From Micractinium sp. NFX-FRZ (lineage: Eukaryota > Chlorophyta > Trebouxiophyceae > Chlorellales > Chlorellaceae), in the NCBI GenBank assembly GCA_029339195.1, contig JAPTJF010000264.1, positions 1 to 64,000 on the forward strand: a stretch of DNA of 64,000 nucleotides. The letters run 5' to 3'. Shown here piece after piece: positions 22,701 through 33,300 of the stretch (position 1 is its first letter; each line of letters begins with the position of its first letter). The notes below the pieces were generated by a model that saw nothing but the letters and a program-made list of their open reading frames with translations, was not told where the DNA came from and searched no databases. The translations under genes were made by a program, and so were the position numbers.

Positions 22701-25589
22701 CTGTAGTGTCCAAGGCGTCCACTCCAGACTGCCGCTGCCGCAGCAACAGCAACAGCAGGAGCAGCTGAGACAGCGCCTCTGGCGCAATCTGCGCCCCCAG
22801 GTTTTGCAGTGCGTCCCCTCCCGCGTGGCGCAGCCGCAACAGCAGCTGAGACAGCGCCTGCGGTGGCAGTCGCCCCTCCCAATCCTGCAGGCTGTCGCCT
22901 CCAGGTTGCTGCAGCCGCAACGTAAGCTGAGACAGAGCCTGCGGCGACAAGCAGTCTAAGCAAGCCTGCAAGGCGTCCACTCCGGGCTGCCGTATTCGCT
23001 GCAGCAGCTGCCAGAAGGCCTCTGGCGGCAGGGTGCCCTCCCAGTCCTGCAGAGTGTCCACCCCAGCTTGCCGCAGCCGCGTCAGCAGCTGCGATAGAGC
23101 CTCCGGCGACAGCTGCTCCACCCAGCTTTGCAGGGAGTCCCGTCCGGGCTGCTGCAGCTGCCGCAGGAGCCGTGGCAGAGCCTCTGGCGGCAGCCGCCCC
23201 TCCCAATCGCGTAGAGCACTGACTCCAGCTCGCCGCAGCCGCGACAACAGCTGTGGCAGTCCCTTTGGCGTCAGCTTCTCTAAGCAGCCTTGCAGCGCGT
23301 CCCCGCCAGGCTGCCACAGCCGCTGCAGCAGCAGCGGCAAGGAACCAGGCGGCAGCTGCCCTAGCCAATCATGCTGTGAGTCGCCCCCAGACTCTTGCAG
23401 CCGCCGCAGGAGCTGCAGCTGGACTTGGGGAGGCAGCTGCCCCATCCAATCATGCAGGGTGTCACCTCCGGGTTGCCACAGCCGCCGCAGCAGCCAATAC
23501 AGCGCCTCCGGCGGCAGCTGCTCTATCCAATCATGCAGCGTGTCACCTCCACACTCTTTCAGCCGCCGCAGCAGCCAATGCAGCGCCGCTGGCGGCAGCT
23601 GCTCTATCCAGTGCTGGAGCGTGTCACCCCCACATTCTTGCAGCCGGCGCAACAGCCGCGACAGCGCCGCTGGCGGCAGCTGCGCTATCCATTCCTGCAG
23701 TGTGTCGCCCCCTGCCTGCTGCAGTCGGCGCAGCAGCTGCGACAACACCTTTGGCGGCAGCTGCGCTATCCATTCCTGCAGCGTGTCGCCCACTGACTGC
23801 TGCAGCCGTCGCAGCAGCTGTGCCAGCGCTTCCGGCGGCAGCTGCTCTATCCAATCATGCAGCGTGTCACCCCCTGACTGCTGCAACCGCCGCAGCAGCC
23901 AATACAGCGCCTCTGGCGGCAGCTGCGCTATCCAGTCCTGCAGTGTATCGCCTTCAAAGCGCTGTAGCCGCTGCAGCAGTTGTGCCTGCGCCTCTGGCGG
24001 CAGCTGATCTATCCACTCTTGCAATGTGTCGCCTCCACATTCTTGCAGCCGGCGCAGAAGCTGCGACAGCGCCTTCAGCGGCAGCTGACCTATCCAATCC
24101 TGCAGCGTGTCGGCCCCCGACTGCTGCAGCCGCCTCAACAGCTGGGACAGAGCCTCTGCCGGTAGCTGTGCTATCCATTCCTGCAGCGTGTCACCTCCTG
24201 ACTGTTGCAGCTGGCACAGCAGCTGCGAGAGGACTTGAGGCGGCAGCTGCGCTATCCAACCCTGCAGTGTGTCACCCCCAAAATGCTGCAGCCGGCGCAG
24301 CAGCTGCGAGAGGACTTGAGGCGGCAGCTGCGCTATCCAAGCCCCCAGCGTGTCACCTCCAGACTGCTGCAGCCCCTGCAGCAGCTGCGACAGTGCGTTC
24401 GGCGGTAGCTGTGCTATCCAGTTTTGCAGCGTATCGCCCCCAGACTGCTGCAGCCGGCGCAGGAGCTGCGACAGGGCTTGTGCCGGTAGCTGCCCTATCC
24501 ACTCTTGCAGCGTATCGCCTCCAGACTGCTGCAACCGGTGCAGCAACTGAGAGAGGGCCTCTGCCGGCAGCTGCCCGATCCAATCCTGCAGCGTGTCGCC
24601 TCCGGGCTGCTGCATCCTCCGGAGCAGCTGCGTCAGTACCTCTGCCGGTAGCTGCTCTACCCAGCCCTGCAGGGTGTCACTGCCAGGTTGCAGCTGCAGC
24701 AGCACCTGCAGCTGCCGAAACTGTGTTTGCGGCATGCTCTGGGCCCACGCATCGAGTGCATCCCCCTGCTCCACCACGACTCCCACAAGAGGGCCCCCTG
24801 AAGGCATGGCAGAGGGTGCAGACAGGGGAGGGTGCACAGCAAGGCAGTGTGACACATCATGTCACAGCACACACACACACACACACGCGCATGCGAGCCA
24901 GCCAACCAACGCGCGGCAAGCAAGTCAGGCCATCACTCATGCCTGGGCTCCCCTGACTGCCAGCCTGGCTGTTGTTCCCTCCCTGTTCCCCCGCTCGCTC
25001 GCCCACCTGGTGGCTCGTCCGGCGCCGCCGCTGGCCCTCCACCTGTGGGCGGTTCCGCCGTATGGGATACCCCCGCAGCTGTAGGGGATACCGGCTTAGC
25101 CTCCACATCTGCCTCCCTACCGTCACTGAAGGGGGGAGACCTGAGCCCGGGCGTCGGCCGCCCTTGCCGTTCCGTTTGTTGGGCCTGCCTCTGCCGCTGC
25201 TGACTTTGGTGCTTGGGGCTGCTGGCACAAAGGAAGGGAAGGGGGAGAGGGAAAGGGGCAGCAATGATCGCTGCTGCGGTTCTGGTTGCATGGAAGGAGC
25301 AAAATGGATGCTGATCAGGAGACGAAACAGAAGCTGAAGTAGGTGGGTGCAAGTCGCTGCCTGGGGCCACCATGCGGCAGCAGCCGCACACGGCAGGTGG
25401 CCAGCGGCACAAGGCGGGTGTGCAGCACTTCTAGCACAATGAAACATTTGGTGTTTGTGGAGCGCATCGAGTTGCTTGTAAGGAAAAGAAGTAGCATGCG
25501 CTTCCAATTAGCCCCCCCTACTGGTGGCAAGCAGGCCGCCGGCTTGTCAGCACTCACCTGGCGTCACCGGGCCGGCCGCCGCCAACCAT
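13757..25589 (-). CDS. Chimeric membrane protein: 27-aa repeats, TM, tectonin-like propeller, polyproline stalk, C-terminal beta domain
   Basis: One gene of 18 exons, 2,487 residues: 25558-25589, 25007-25218, 22634-24797, 20859-22336, 20272-20732, 20021-20075, 19537-19781, 19133-19201, 18688-18831, 18366-18442, 17894-17969, 17589-17646, 15795-17409, 15236-15539, 14758-14955, 14560-14603, 14167-14254, 13757-13900. Every junction keeps phase. Residues ~90-800 are about 25 copies of a 27-residue helix-loop-helix repeat. Then comes an Ala-rich linker, RRRR and a hydrophobic segment (~1243-1267) that by the positive-inside rule puts the repeats in the cytosol. The ectodomain (~1270-1730) has units such as GSSGALWRIS, WYLDPSGQWVKVEG and FYYTGTQWVRIAG, spaced like tectonin-type beta-propeller blades (inference). 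A PPPSPPPP-rich stalk of ~600 residues follows, as in algal hydroxyproline-rich wall proteins. The last ~155 residues contain LVWNATRDFDLYVTDPAG, like YfaP/DUF2135 beta sandwiches. Function unknown; a wall-linked surface receptor is plausible. Weakest junction: 15236/14955. Confidence 0.75.
14978..17250 (-). repeat. Proline-codon low-complexity tract
   Basis: The minus strand is almost pure C-rich (S)PPPP codons, so all three minus frames and long plus frames are open. The true frame is fixed by the flanking exons: it reads PPPSPPPP on entry at 17409 and continues across the intron 15540-15794. Downstream of about 15236 the in-frame proline sequence conflicts with the frame of the C-terminal domain. 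This is solved either by an intron with donor GTGCCT at 15235 and acceptor before 14955, or by a sequence error. Confidence 0.8.
22700..24775 (-). repeat. 81-bp coding minisatellite, ~25 units
   Basis: Each unit encodes 27 residues with consensus GGDTLQ-x-WI-x-QLPPE (first helix and loop) followed by ALSQLLRRLQQS (second helix). Unit length is strictly conserved over the central ~22 copies, while single positions vary (D/E/N/G/H after LQ; A/P, E/Q/K/N before the second helix). The first and last two units are degenerate. Exon 22634-24797 contains the whole array. It resembles no TPR, PPR, HEAT or LRR consensus I know. Confidence 0.9.
24866..24887. repeat. (AC)n microsatellite
   Basis: Dinucleotide CA run in the intron between exons 25007-25218 and 22634-24797 of the chimeric membrane-protein gene. 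Confidence 0.9.
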
Positions 25590-26800
25590 CACAATGAGGC
25601 TCTGTTTTGCCTTACTGCTTCCAAAGCCTCAACTCCAATAAATTGCATGAGCTGAACCTGAAACGCCTGCCGATGGAAGCGAGCTGGGATATGCCGACAT
25701 GGCCAGTGAGAGCTGCCAGTGAGGCGAGCCGCGTGTTGGCAGGGGCAGGGGCGGCGGCGGCGGCGGCAGCAATGACCGGCTCTTCCGCCTCGGTCCGACG
25801 TTTGGATGTCGTAATGGAGCAGGAATTGGTCGAGCAGATAGTGGCCCGCAATCAGGAGCTGGCAGCAAGCCGGTGGGGAGTAGAAGGGGCGCGCCCCGGC
25901 CAGCTAAACGTGAAGCAGGCTGGGCGCCCGCTCAACAAACAATTGAGGCAACACCGCGCGTTCCGGGCTTGATGGTCGCCCAACAGGGCGTCAATGCAAG
26001 TCCTGAAGGCCTTGAGCGCAGCAAAACGCCTTGAACAGGTCTGCTTTCAGCCTTGAACTGCTTCTGACCCCACCGCCGCTCTCCACCTATTAAAGCCAAG
26101 ACTCTTACAGCGCACGGATCGCCTAAACAGCGCCGACAGCTGCGATCGCGGGAGGGGGCTGCGTGCACACCGCTTCAGGCGTGTGCGCGCCCCCCTAAGT
26201 AAACTTTTGCAGATGATTCAAATATCCTAGCGACTGCGTGCCGCTGCTGAAGGCCGCCAAAAGAGCGGGGTTGCCACGTAGGCGCCGGCGGTTGCCGGCG
26301 GTTGCCGGCGGGCTGATGAGCAATGCATCGAGTGGAATTCTTGACATTACAATTTAAAACTTGCAAGTCCCGCGCATCTCGCCACCACGTAATGTGTAGG
26401 TTTCAAGTTAATAAATTGGGTGGGTAAGGGGGCAATGCAAGAGGGTGGCATGGCAAGGGTGGGCACTAAGCGGTCCAGTCTCCTTGTTGGTGCCGCCGCA
26501 TGCGCCCCACATTGTGTGAAGGCATGAGGTGCCATTATCATTTGCGGCAACATAAATTGAATGAATTAAGTCAACATGGCACGGTATATTATGGAGGAGA
26601 GTAACAAAATTGAGGAGGAGAAGAGAAGAGCGACAAGGAGCAGAGGAGATGATGCCAAAAATGAACTTTCACTCCTGTGGGGAGGGGCTGAGAATGGAGA
26701 GTGAAACACACACACAAACAACGATGACACAAAGGGGAAGGATCACATCAAAACTTACGTCGAATTTCCCACCCCAAATGTGGCAACCACTGCCGTCGCC
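25590..26800. other. Intergenic: promoter of the chimeric gene and 3' UTR of the acyltransferase gene
   Basis: About 1.2 kb, clearly richer in A/T than the coding regions. It contains the upstream region of the chimeric membrane-protein gene (start at 25589) and the 3' UTR of the acyltransferase gene (stop at 26801). An open frame of 121 codons on the plus strand (25607-25972) has a GCG-repeat alanine run and no recognisable features; I do not support it as a gene. A GGTTGCCGGCG unit repeats at about 26285-26312. Confidence 0.5.
26347..26351 (-). promoter_or_regulatory. TGTAA poly(A) signal, candidate (acyltransferase gene)
   Basis: Plus-strand TTACA reads TGTAA on the minus strand, about 450 nt past the acyltransferase stop. 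Confidence 0.4.
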
Positions 26801-29386
26801 TCACCAGGAGCGGGGCCAGAGCAGGGAGCAGGGGCGCTCCAGCAGCAGGTACGCCGGCAGCGCCGCCACCAGCGCCATCACGCTGCCCGCCCCGCAGCCC
26901 AGCAGCGCCGTGGCCCAGGCCGCCCACATGCCGCTCACCCCGGCCTCCTGCCACGTGGGTAGCAGCCCCATGGGCCCCTTGGTGAGAAGGTAGGCGCTGT
27001 AGGAGAGGGCCGCCAGTGGGACGAAGCAGTCGGAGGACAGCAGGCGCGCCAGCGGGCGCAGGCGGCCCAGCAGAATTGCGCAGAGGATGCCGGCGGTGGC
27101 CCAGCCCAGGGAGCAGCGGCCGGCCACCTGGAGGAGCAGGAGATGGTGAAGAGCAAATAAAAGTGGCACGTGGTAAAAACATGACGCCTGGTGGTGAGGA
27201 CATCCGTGGGAAAGAAGGCAAGGCCACAGGCGGGGGTTGAGGGCATTGAGCCAGCCTGGAGGAAATCAGGCCAGGCGGCACCAGTCGGCTGCCCCAACTT
27301 GCATCCACACCTGGAGGAGGTGGTTGAACACGGGGGCCTGGCGCTCCATCCACCTGCAGGGTGGGGGGCGGCACAGCGCAAGGGATGCTGGGGTGGGGGC
27401 GGGGGTCCCGCTGCACTGCGGCGTCTGCCTTGAACCGCCAGGGTTGTGCATGCTGCGCCTGCACACTGCACAGCATGCAACACCATGGCCCGCGCTTTGG
27501 TCACAGCACAGCGCAGCACTGCGCCACGTGCCCTCCCACGTGCCCCCCCACGTGCCCCCCCACGTGCCCCCACGTGCCCTCCCACGTGCCCCCCCACGTG
27601 GCGCAAACCCTGTTGCGGGCACTCGAGCTCGCCTGTTCTTGCCGACGCCGCAGAAGGTGTGGGCCACTGCCACGGCAAGCGCCAGCAGGTCGAGCGCCAG
27701 CAGCAGGCCGCGCTGCAAGCGCCGCGCACGCTGCGCCTGCTGCACCACGCACAGCCCCCCAGGCGGCCCGCCCTTGCTGCCGCCGCTGCTCTGGCCAGGC
27801 AGCAGCTGCTGATGTGGCAGCGCCTCCTCTCCAGCCGCCAGTGGAGCCCCGCCCCAGGCAGACACAGCAAAGACTGCAGTGCTGATCAGCTGGCCGGTTG
27901 GCTGCCCCACCTCTGTACTGCCGCCGCCCTTGCTGCTACCTGTGCCGCTGCTGCCGTCAATCCCCACGGCTGCACTGTCAGTGATGGCACCACTGGCAGT
28001 AGCCGGCAGCTGCTCCTGCCGGCGCAGGGCGCCCGCCACTACCACCGCGGCCGTCATGCCGGCAAAGTAGGGCGCACAGCGGGTGAGGGGCATGGAGTAG
28101 GACAGCGGGTTGGGGGAGCCTTGAAGGGGGAAGAGGGCTCCGTCTGTGCTGTACCCCCACACAGCCAGCATGACGCCCAGTGTCAGCACGGGGACCAGGG
28201 AGGCGCCGGCCAGCAGGGCGAGGCCAAAGCGGCGGGGCGCGGCACGCTGCGGGCTGTAGGCCGCCCAGAGGAAGAGGGGGGAGATGAGGTAGAGGTGCAG
28301 CTCCACGCTGACCGACCTGCGGGGCGTAAGAGGTGCAACTGGGCAGGGCGAGGTGAGGTGGCCAGCCCCATGGGGGTGGTGCAGTGTGGGCGACACATGG
28401 GGGAGGCGAGAGGGCAGCGTGCTACAGCCGTGGCGGGAGGGAGAGGAGGTGTGTGGTTTGATTACTCGTGCGTCTGGGCTGGGCTGGGCTGGGTGCCATG
28501 CGCAGCCCGCTGGCAGATGCACATGCTGTGGCAGGCAGATGCAGCCACAAAGCAGGGTGCCGTGCATGCTGTGGTGGTGGAGGGTGTGCTCACCACGACA
28601 GGTAGTGGCACTCCGAGGGGAGCACGTCGTTGAGGAAGAGCAGCACCTTCCACCAGTCCCGGGCACACTCGTCGGCCACCTGCTCCCCCGCCAGCCTGGC
28701 GCCTAGAGCGAAGCAGCCCAGCGAGAGCGCCATCATGGGCCAGAGGCGCAGGATGCGGCGCACAACAAAGCGGCCATACCTGCGCAGCGGCGGCGAGGGG
28801 TGGCGGCGACGGGTCAGGCCAGGTTGGGTGGTCATGCAAGTGGCAAGGGGAGAGCGGCGGCGTGGGGCGGCTGAGCAGCGGGCAGAGCGGGGCGAGCTAA
28901 GCCCAGCATGACCGCCAACCCAAGCCTAACTTTGGCCGCAGATCAGTCCAGGGCCTTTGACACCACAGCGTGCGCTGCAGGCCCACCGCACACCGCAGCG
29001 TGTGGTCACCTGAACGTCCCGGTGCTGGAGACCTCCCGCATCCACAGGTGCGCAATCAGGAAGCCGCTGAGGCAGAAGAAGATGTCGACACCTAGGCTGC
29101 CGTTCTGGAAGGGCTGGGTGGCCGGGCTGGTGAGCCAGCGGGTGGCGATGGAGGGCGGGGCGTCGGGCGCCGTCACCGAGGCAATGACGTCATAGCCGCG
29201 CAGGCAGGGTCCTGTGATGACGTGGTAGCACAGCACCCACAGCAGGGCCAGCGCACGGACGCCGTCCAAGGGCGCCAGCCGCTGGGAGCCCCTGCCACGG
29301 GCCGCCGACGGCAGCAGTGAGCGCAGGCTGGCTCCGGGAGCCCAGCAGGTGCGCAGGTGGCAGGCAAGCCGTGCCCACGGCGGCAT
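26801..29386 (-). CDS. Acyltransferase family 3 membrane protein (OafA/NRF-6-like)
   Basis: Five exons, phases consistent, 538 residues: 29010-29386, 28594-28779, 27633-28316, 27311-27353, 26801-27127. Family-3 acyltransferases move acyl groups across membranes onto sugars or lipids through ~10 membrane helices. Diagnostic blocks: LDGVRALALLWVLCYHV with the conserved His in the first helix, SLGVDIFFCLSGFLIA in the second, FVVRRILRLWPMM with the conserved Arg residues, and SVSVELHLYLISPLFLW. The C-terminal exon contains more membrane helices (ALSYSAYLLTKGPMGLL), typical of the last helices in OafA/NRF-6 proteins. The middle of exon 27633-28316 has a Ser/Gly-rich loop of ~100 residues. The intron after 27633 appears to use a GC donor (GCGAGC), the only choice that keeps phase. 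Substrate cannot be inferred. The stop TGG-TGA also looks like a splice donor, so an extra 3' exon is possible. Confidence 0.82.
27525..27600 (+). repeat. 12-bp minisatellite carrying seven CACGTG boxes
   Basis: Inside the intron between exons 27633-28316 and 27311-27353 of the acyltransferase gene. CACGTG starts at 27525, 27537, 27549, 27561, 27571, 27583 and 27595, mostly spaced 12 bp and separated by C-runs. CACGTG is the G-box/E-box core bound by bZIP and bHLH factors; activity here is not shown. Confidence 0.9.
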
Positions 29387-30311
29387 GGCGCACACGCTTT
29401 ATGTGAAAAAAGCCTCTGACTGGGCGACACGCACGCAAGAGGCCTGCAGATGTAAGAGGGGTACAGCGGCACAAGGGGCGCCGGTGGGCTTGCACCCTGC
29501 ACGGCGCCAGCCAGGCCGCGCTGGCGGGCCGCTGCCGCCGCCAGCCAGGCGCCGTTCTCCGTGGGCCCTGCCGCGCATCGCTCATTGCAATTCCTCCGCA
29601 GATGTACCTTTTGCAGGTATGTGAAGTCCGGTACGTCAACTGCCAGAATTGCCGGGGCCAAAGCCCGGTGCGCCGTCTGTGCTGCTATCAAGGAATTCCA
29701 GCGCGTTTGCCTACTGCCGAGGCAATTGGCAAGCAAATAGGCCAGCCAAGAGGCCCCGCGGCCTGGTCAGCCCCAGTTTGCAAAGCACCCGCAGCAGGCG
29801 ACCATTCGTTTCCTTGCTAGTTGCCAATTTGAGTACTTATGGCACGTTTAGAGATGGCAAAAGCCGCCGCTGGCCGCTGGCAGAGGCCGCCATCGCGCCG
29901 CCGCCGCCGTCGCCGCTGCCGCCGCTACCCCAAACCCAAGTTGATGGCGCGTAACCACGCTCAAGCACTGCAAAATAGTGTTACACTGTCAGCCTCGGAC
30001 GGCTTCCTGTCAATCAAGGGATGCACACTCGAGCAGCAAACCGGACGCCTGCCGCTGGCAGCGGCCGTCATGCCCGCGTCGCCCCGCCGCCGCTGCACGC
30101 ACTCCGGCAGCCCAGCGGTTGCTGGAGCAGCCTCCAGACAAGAAGGACCCACACGACGGGACCTTGCCAGCAGTGTGGTGAGCTGACGTGGCGCACAGCC
30201 GCAGCAGCATCCTCATGGTGCCGGCACCGCCAGAGCTGCAGCCCTGCCTGCCTCCCGGCACCTCGCTGGCACCACCTGTTGCCCTGATGGCACCGCCTCA
30301 TCAGGCCAACC
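29387..30311. other. Intergenic: acyltransferase promoter and Sec24 3' UTR
   Basis: About 925 bp. It contains the upstream region of the acyltransferase gene and the 3' UTR of Sec24. Several open frames exist, but none shows a domain, splice structure or sensible start. No RNA gene seen. Confidence 0.45.
29981..29985 (-). promoter_or_regulatory. TGTAA poly(A) signal, candidate (Sec24)
   Basis: TGTAA on the minus strand, about 330 nt after the Sec24 stop codon at 30312-30314. Confidence 0.5.
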
Positions 30312-33300
30312 CTACTTGGCCATCAGCATCTGCACACGTGACAACGTAGCCAAATAAACGCAACAGGCGGGGCACGGGATACAAGGGTCGGGTGGGCAGG
30401 ACGCACGCCCACGGGTCCAGCGCTGCTGCCCTCCAAAGTGCCGCGCTGCCGGGCCACACAACGCGTGTCCCATCCCCATCCCTCCAAAACGCTGTCTGTC
30501 TTCCATACCCCCCGCCCTGACACCCCCGCGAACACACACACACACACGCACCTTCTGCAGCGTCATCATGTACTCCAGGTACGCCTGGCTGCCCGCCGCC
30601 GCCCCCCGGTCCTCCACCAGGTAGGGCATGAGGTGGGCCTCCATCGGGGTGCCCTGCCGGATCACCCAGCACTCCTGCAGAGGAAGGCAGAGTGTGGAGG
30701 GGATGTAGGGGGGTGTGGGTGACGTGTGACATGTGAGGCAGGAGGCCGGGCACGGCACGGCGTCCCCAAGCTAGATCTTGGCACATGTGAGGCTGAGCAA
30801 GAAGAGCGGCAATGTGCGTCGTGACCTGCCCCAAGAGACTGCGGGCATGTGTCCACACACGCCTGCCAAAGCTGATTGAGTGGCCCGGAACGCGCGCACT
30901 CTGGCCCCCACCTCCTCCCACCGAACCCCGTGCCCGCTCAACTTCCTCGCCAACCACAGCGCACCTGCCAGAGCTCCTTGGTGCCCCGCAGCGCCGCCAT
31001 CACCGCGTTGATGCGCGCGCTCAGCTCGCTGCCCTGCCGCACCGGCTCAGGGTTCAGGCCTACTTTGGGAGGGGGAGAAGGGGCCGAGGAGGGGAGAGGG
31101 CCAGGCAGGGGCCGTGGTAAGCAAGGGTGGCAAGCAAGACGACTCTGGCATGCTGGATGAGCACAGCAGGCGACGCTTGCACAGCAGCCTCTAACTGGTG
31201 ACAGGCTGGCGCAATCACCAACCGTACCGTACCATGTGTGCACATCCCCAGGCCCACGACCCCATGCGCCCAACAAGCTCCCCGCGCCCCGCTGCACTCA
31301 CCAGACGCGTCCTGCGGCGGCCCCTGCACACCAAACACCTCGGCGTAGAAGCTGGGGGGCACCGCCTGGCCCAGCCACATGATCAGCATGCGCCCATTGT
31401 CCACGAGGTATGCGCCAGCTGCAGGAATGGGAGAGGAGAGGAGGCGGCGAGTCGGGGGTGCGGCGGCGTGACGGCAGCGGGGGACGGAAGCGAGGTTCCA
31501 AGGCAGCATTCCCTATTCCAGGAAACGCCTCGCACAGCCTCAGCCTGTCTTGTGCACCAAGCAGGCGTGTCTCCCCAACATCCGCCCCTCCTGTCTGCGC
31601 TGAATTACCCTCAAACCAAGGCCGGCAGCGCTTCATGATGTAAACACACACGGCGGTGCGCACACACCTGGGTGAGGACCCCGCAAGCACAAACCCCAGT
31701 GCACACCACAAAAACACCACAAAACCTCATGCCCCACCCCTGCCGGCACCTGGGTTGAAGTACTCGAGGCCGGCGGGCGCGGTGGGCGGCAGCGCCACGC
31801 CGCCGCCTGCGCCCTCCTTGCCCCAGTCGCCCGTCGGGTCGTACACCGGATAGCAGTTGGGGTAGATGAGGCGCAGCTGATCATAGACGGAGCACGTCAC
31901 CATCTGGTGCCCCACCGCTGTGCGCTCGTCGCTGTTCACATCGCGCCCGCCGCCGCGCAGGGCAGACGTCTTCACAAGGCCTGCAAGTGATGCGGGGCAT
32001 GGCATTGTATCGTGGCAGTCAGGGGCATGTGCGGAGGCGCTGCTCCCGTCGCGCGCGCTGCCGTGCAGGGCAGCAGTCCTCACGAGCCTGGGGGCGGCCC
32101 GGACGTGGCAGGCAGGGCGGGTGGAGCGGGCGATGCACATCACCACGTGCGGCGCCGGTGCAGCGGAGGTGTCCCAACCCAATCTTAAAACAGTGTTGGT
32201 GAAGCACCGATCCATCCATGATGTGTTGTGCCCACCCACCTAGCGTGAGCACGGGCAGGCTCTTGAGCCGCTCGGGCAGCACCAGCGCGTTGGGCGACAG
32301 CCCGCCCGCCATGCCCGCCCCCCGCATATGCAGCATGCGGTACTCCCGCATGGCGGCCACCAGGCGCTGCTGGATGGCTGCAGGACAAGGGCAGGGAGGA
32401 TTGAGGCGGGGGGCCAAGGGCAGTGGGGAGTGAGCGCTATCAGCAGGTCAGCAGCAAACGGCGCACGCCACAGCAAGCGTTAGAACAGGAGGCATGCCAT
32501 TCCAGGCAGCAGACAGCAGGCACAGGAGCGAGCCCCCCTGTGGCCATGGTGCCGCGCAGCACAGCATGCAAAGCAGCGTGCCAGGTGTCGCACAGCATGC
32601 ACAGCGCGCCAGCTCACCGGTGCGCGCGTCGTCCAGCTTGGCCGAGTAGGAGCGCTCCACTGACAGCTTGCCCAGCAATGCCGCCGTGGCGCCTGCGTCG
32701 CTCTGCTTGTACAAATCGATCAGCTCTGCGTTGGAGGATGGAGAGAAGAGGCGGGGGACATGTCAAGGCTCAGGTAGGCGGTGTGTGTGCTTGTGTGTGT
32801 GTGTGTGTGTGTGCTGGGCAGGCAGGGACAGAATTCCCATGTTTGTCTGCCGGTTGAGATTGCGCCAGCTGTCGACGTGGCTGCAGGGGGCGGGAGGGCC
32901 ATCACCCGAGTCCGCAACCCACGAAAAGCGCCCCGCCCCCCGCCCCACCTGACACCACTGGCAGCGCCATGGTGTGCACCCGGATGCGCCGCTCCCCATT
33001 TGAGTTGGTGTAGAGCAGGGCGGCCTGCAGGTAGGCCACCTGCCCCGTCAGCAGCGTCTCCTCGTGGGCAATCTCCACGGAGAAGGACTGCAGGGCAGGG
33101 GAGGGGGAGGCAGGGCGCATTGGGTGGTGCCGATGGAGATATGGCGGGGTTGGGCAATATCCACGGAGAAGGACTGCAGCAGGGGGCAGGGGAGGAGGGA
33201 GGGAGTTGGGGGGTAGTGGGGCAGTTCGAGGAGCGGCGGGGTCGAGTCCTGGTGGACAAGACAGTAATCCCACAAAGGGGAGTGAGGGCGCTTGCCTCCC

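Noticed and set aside
22700..24775. TALE-like or F-box homology of the 27-residue repeats
   Set aside because: The unit is 6-8 residues shorter than TALE repeats and lacks their conserved core; LPPE-ALSQLL is only a superficial F-box resemblance.
23253..24956. A 567-codon alanine-rich frame on the plus strand
   Set aside because: It is the antisense of the 27-residue repeat array and repeats with it; no independent signal.
25607..25972. A 121-codon plus-strand open frame upstream of the chimeric gene
   Set aside because: Starts beside the promoter, has a GCG repeat and no domain, signal or splice evidence.
26748..26800. An extra 3' exon of the acyltransferase gene (TGG-TGA read as a GTGAGG donor)
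   Set aside because: The stop codon after PRSW gives a natural protein end and I see no downstream exon in phase; not excluded.
29349..30186. Short plus-strand open frames between the acyltransferase and Sec24 genes
   Set aside because: No recognisable protein features, and the interval is explained by a promoter and a 3' UTR.
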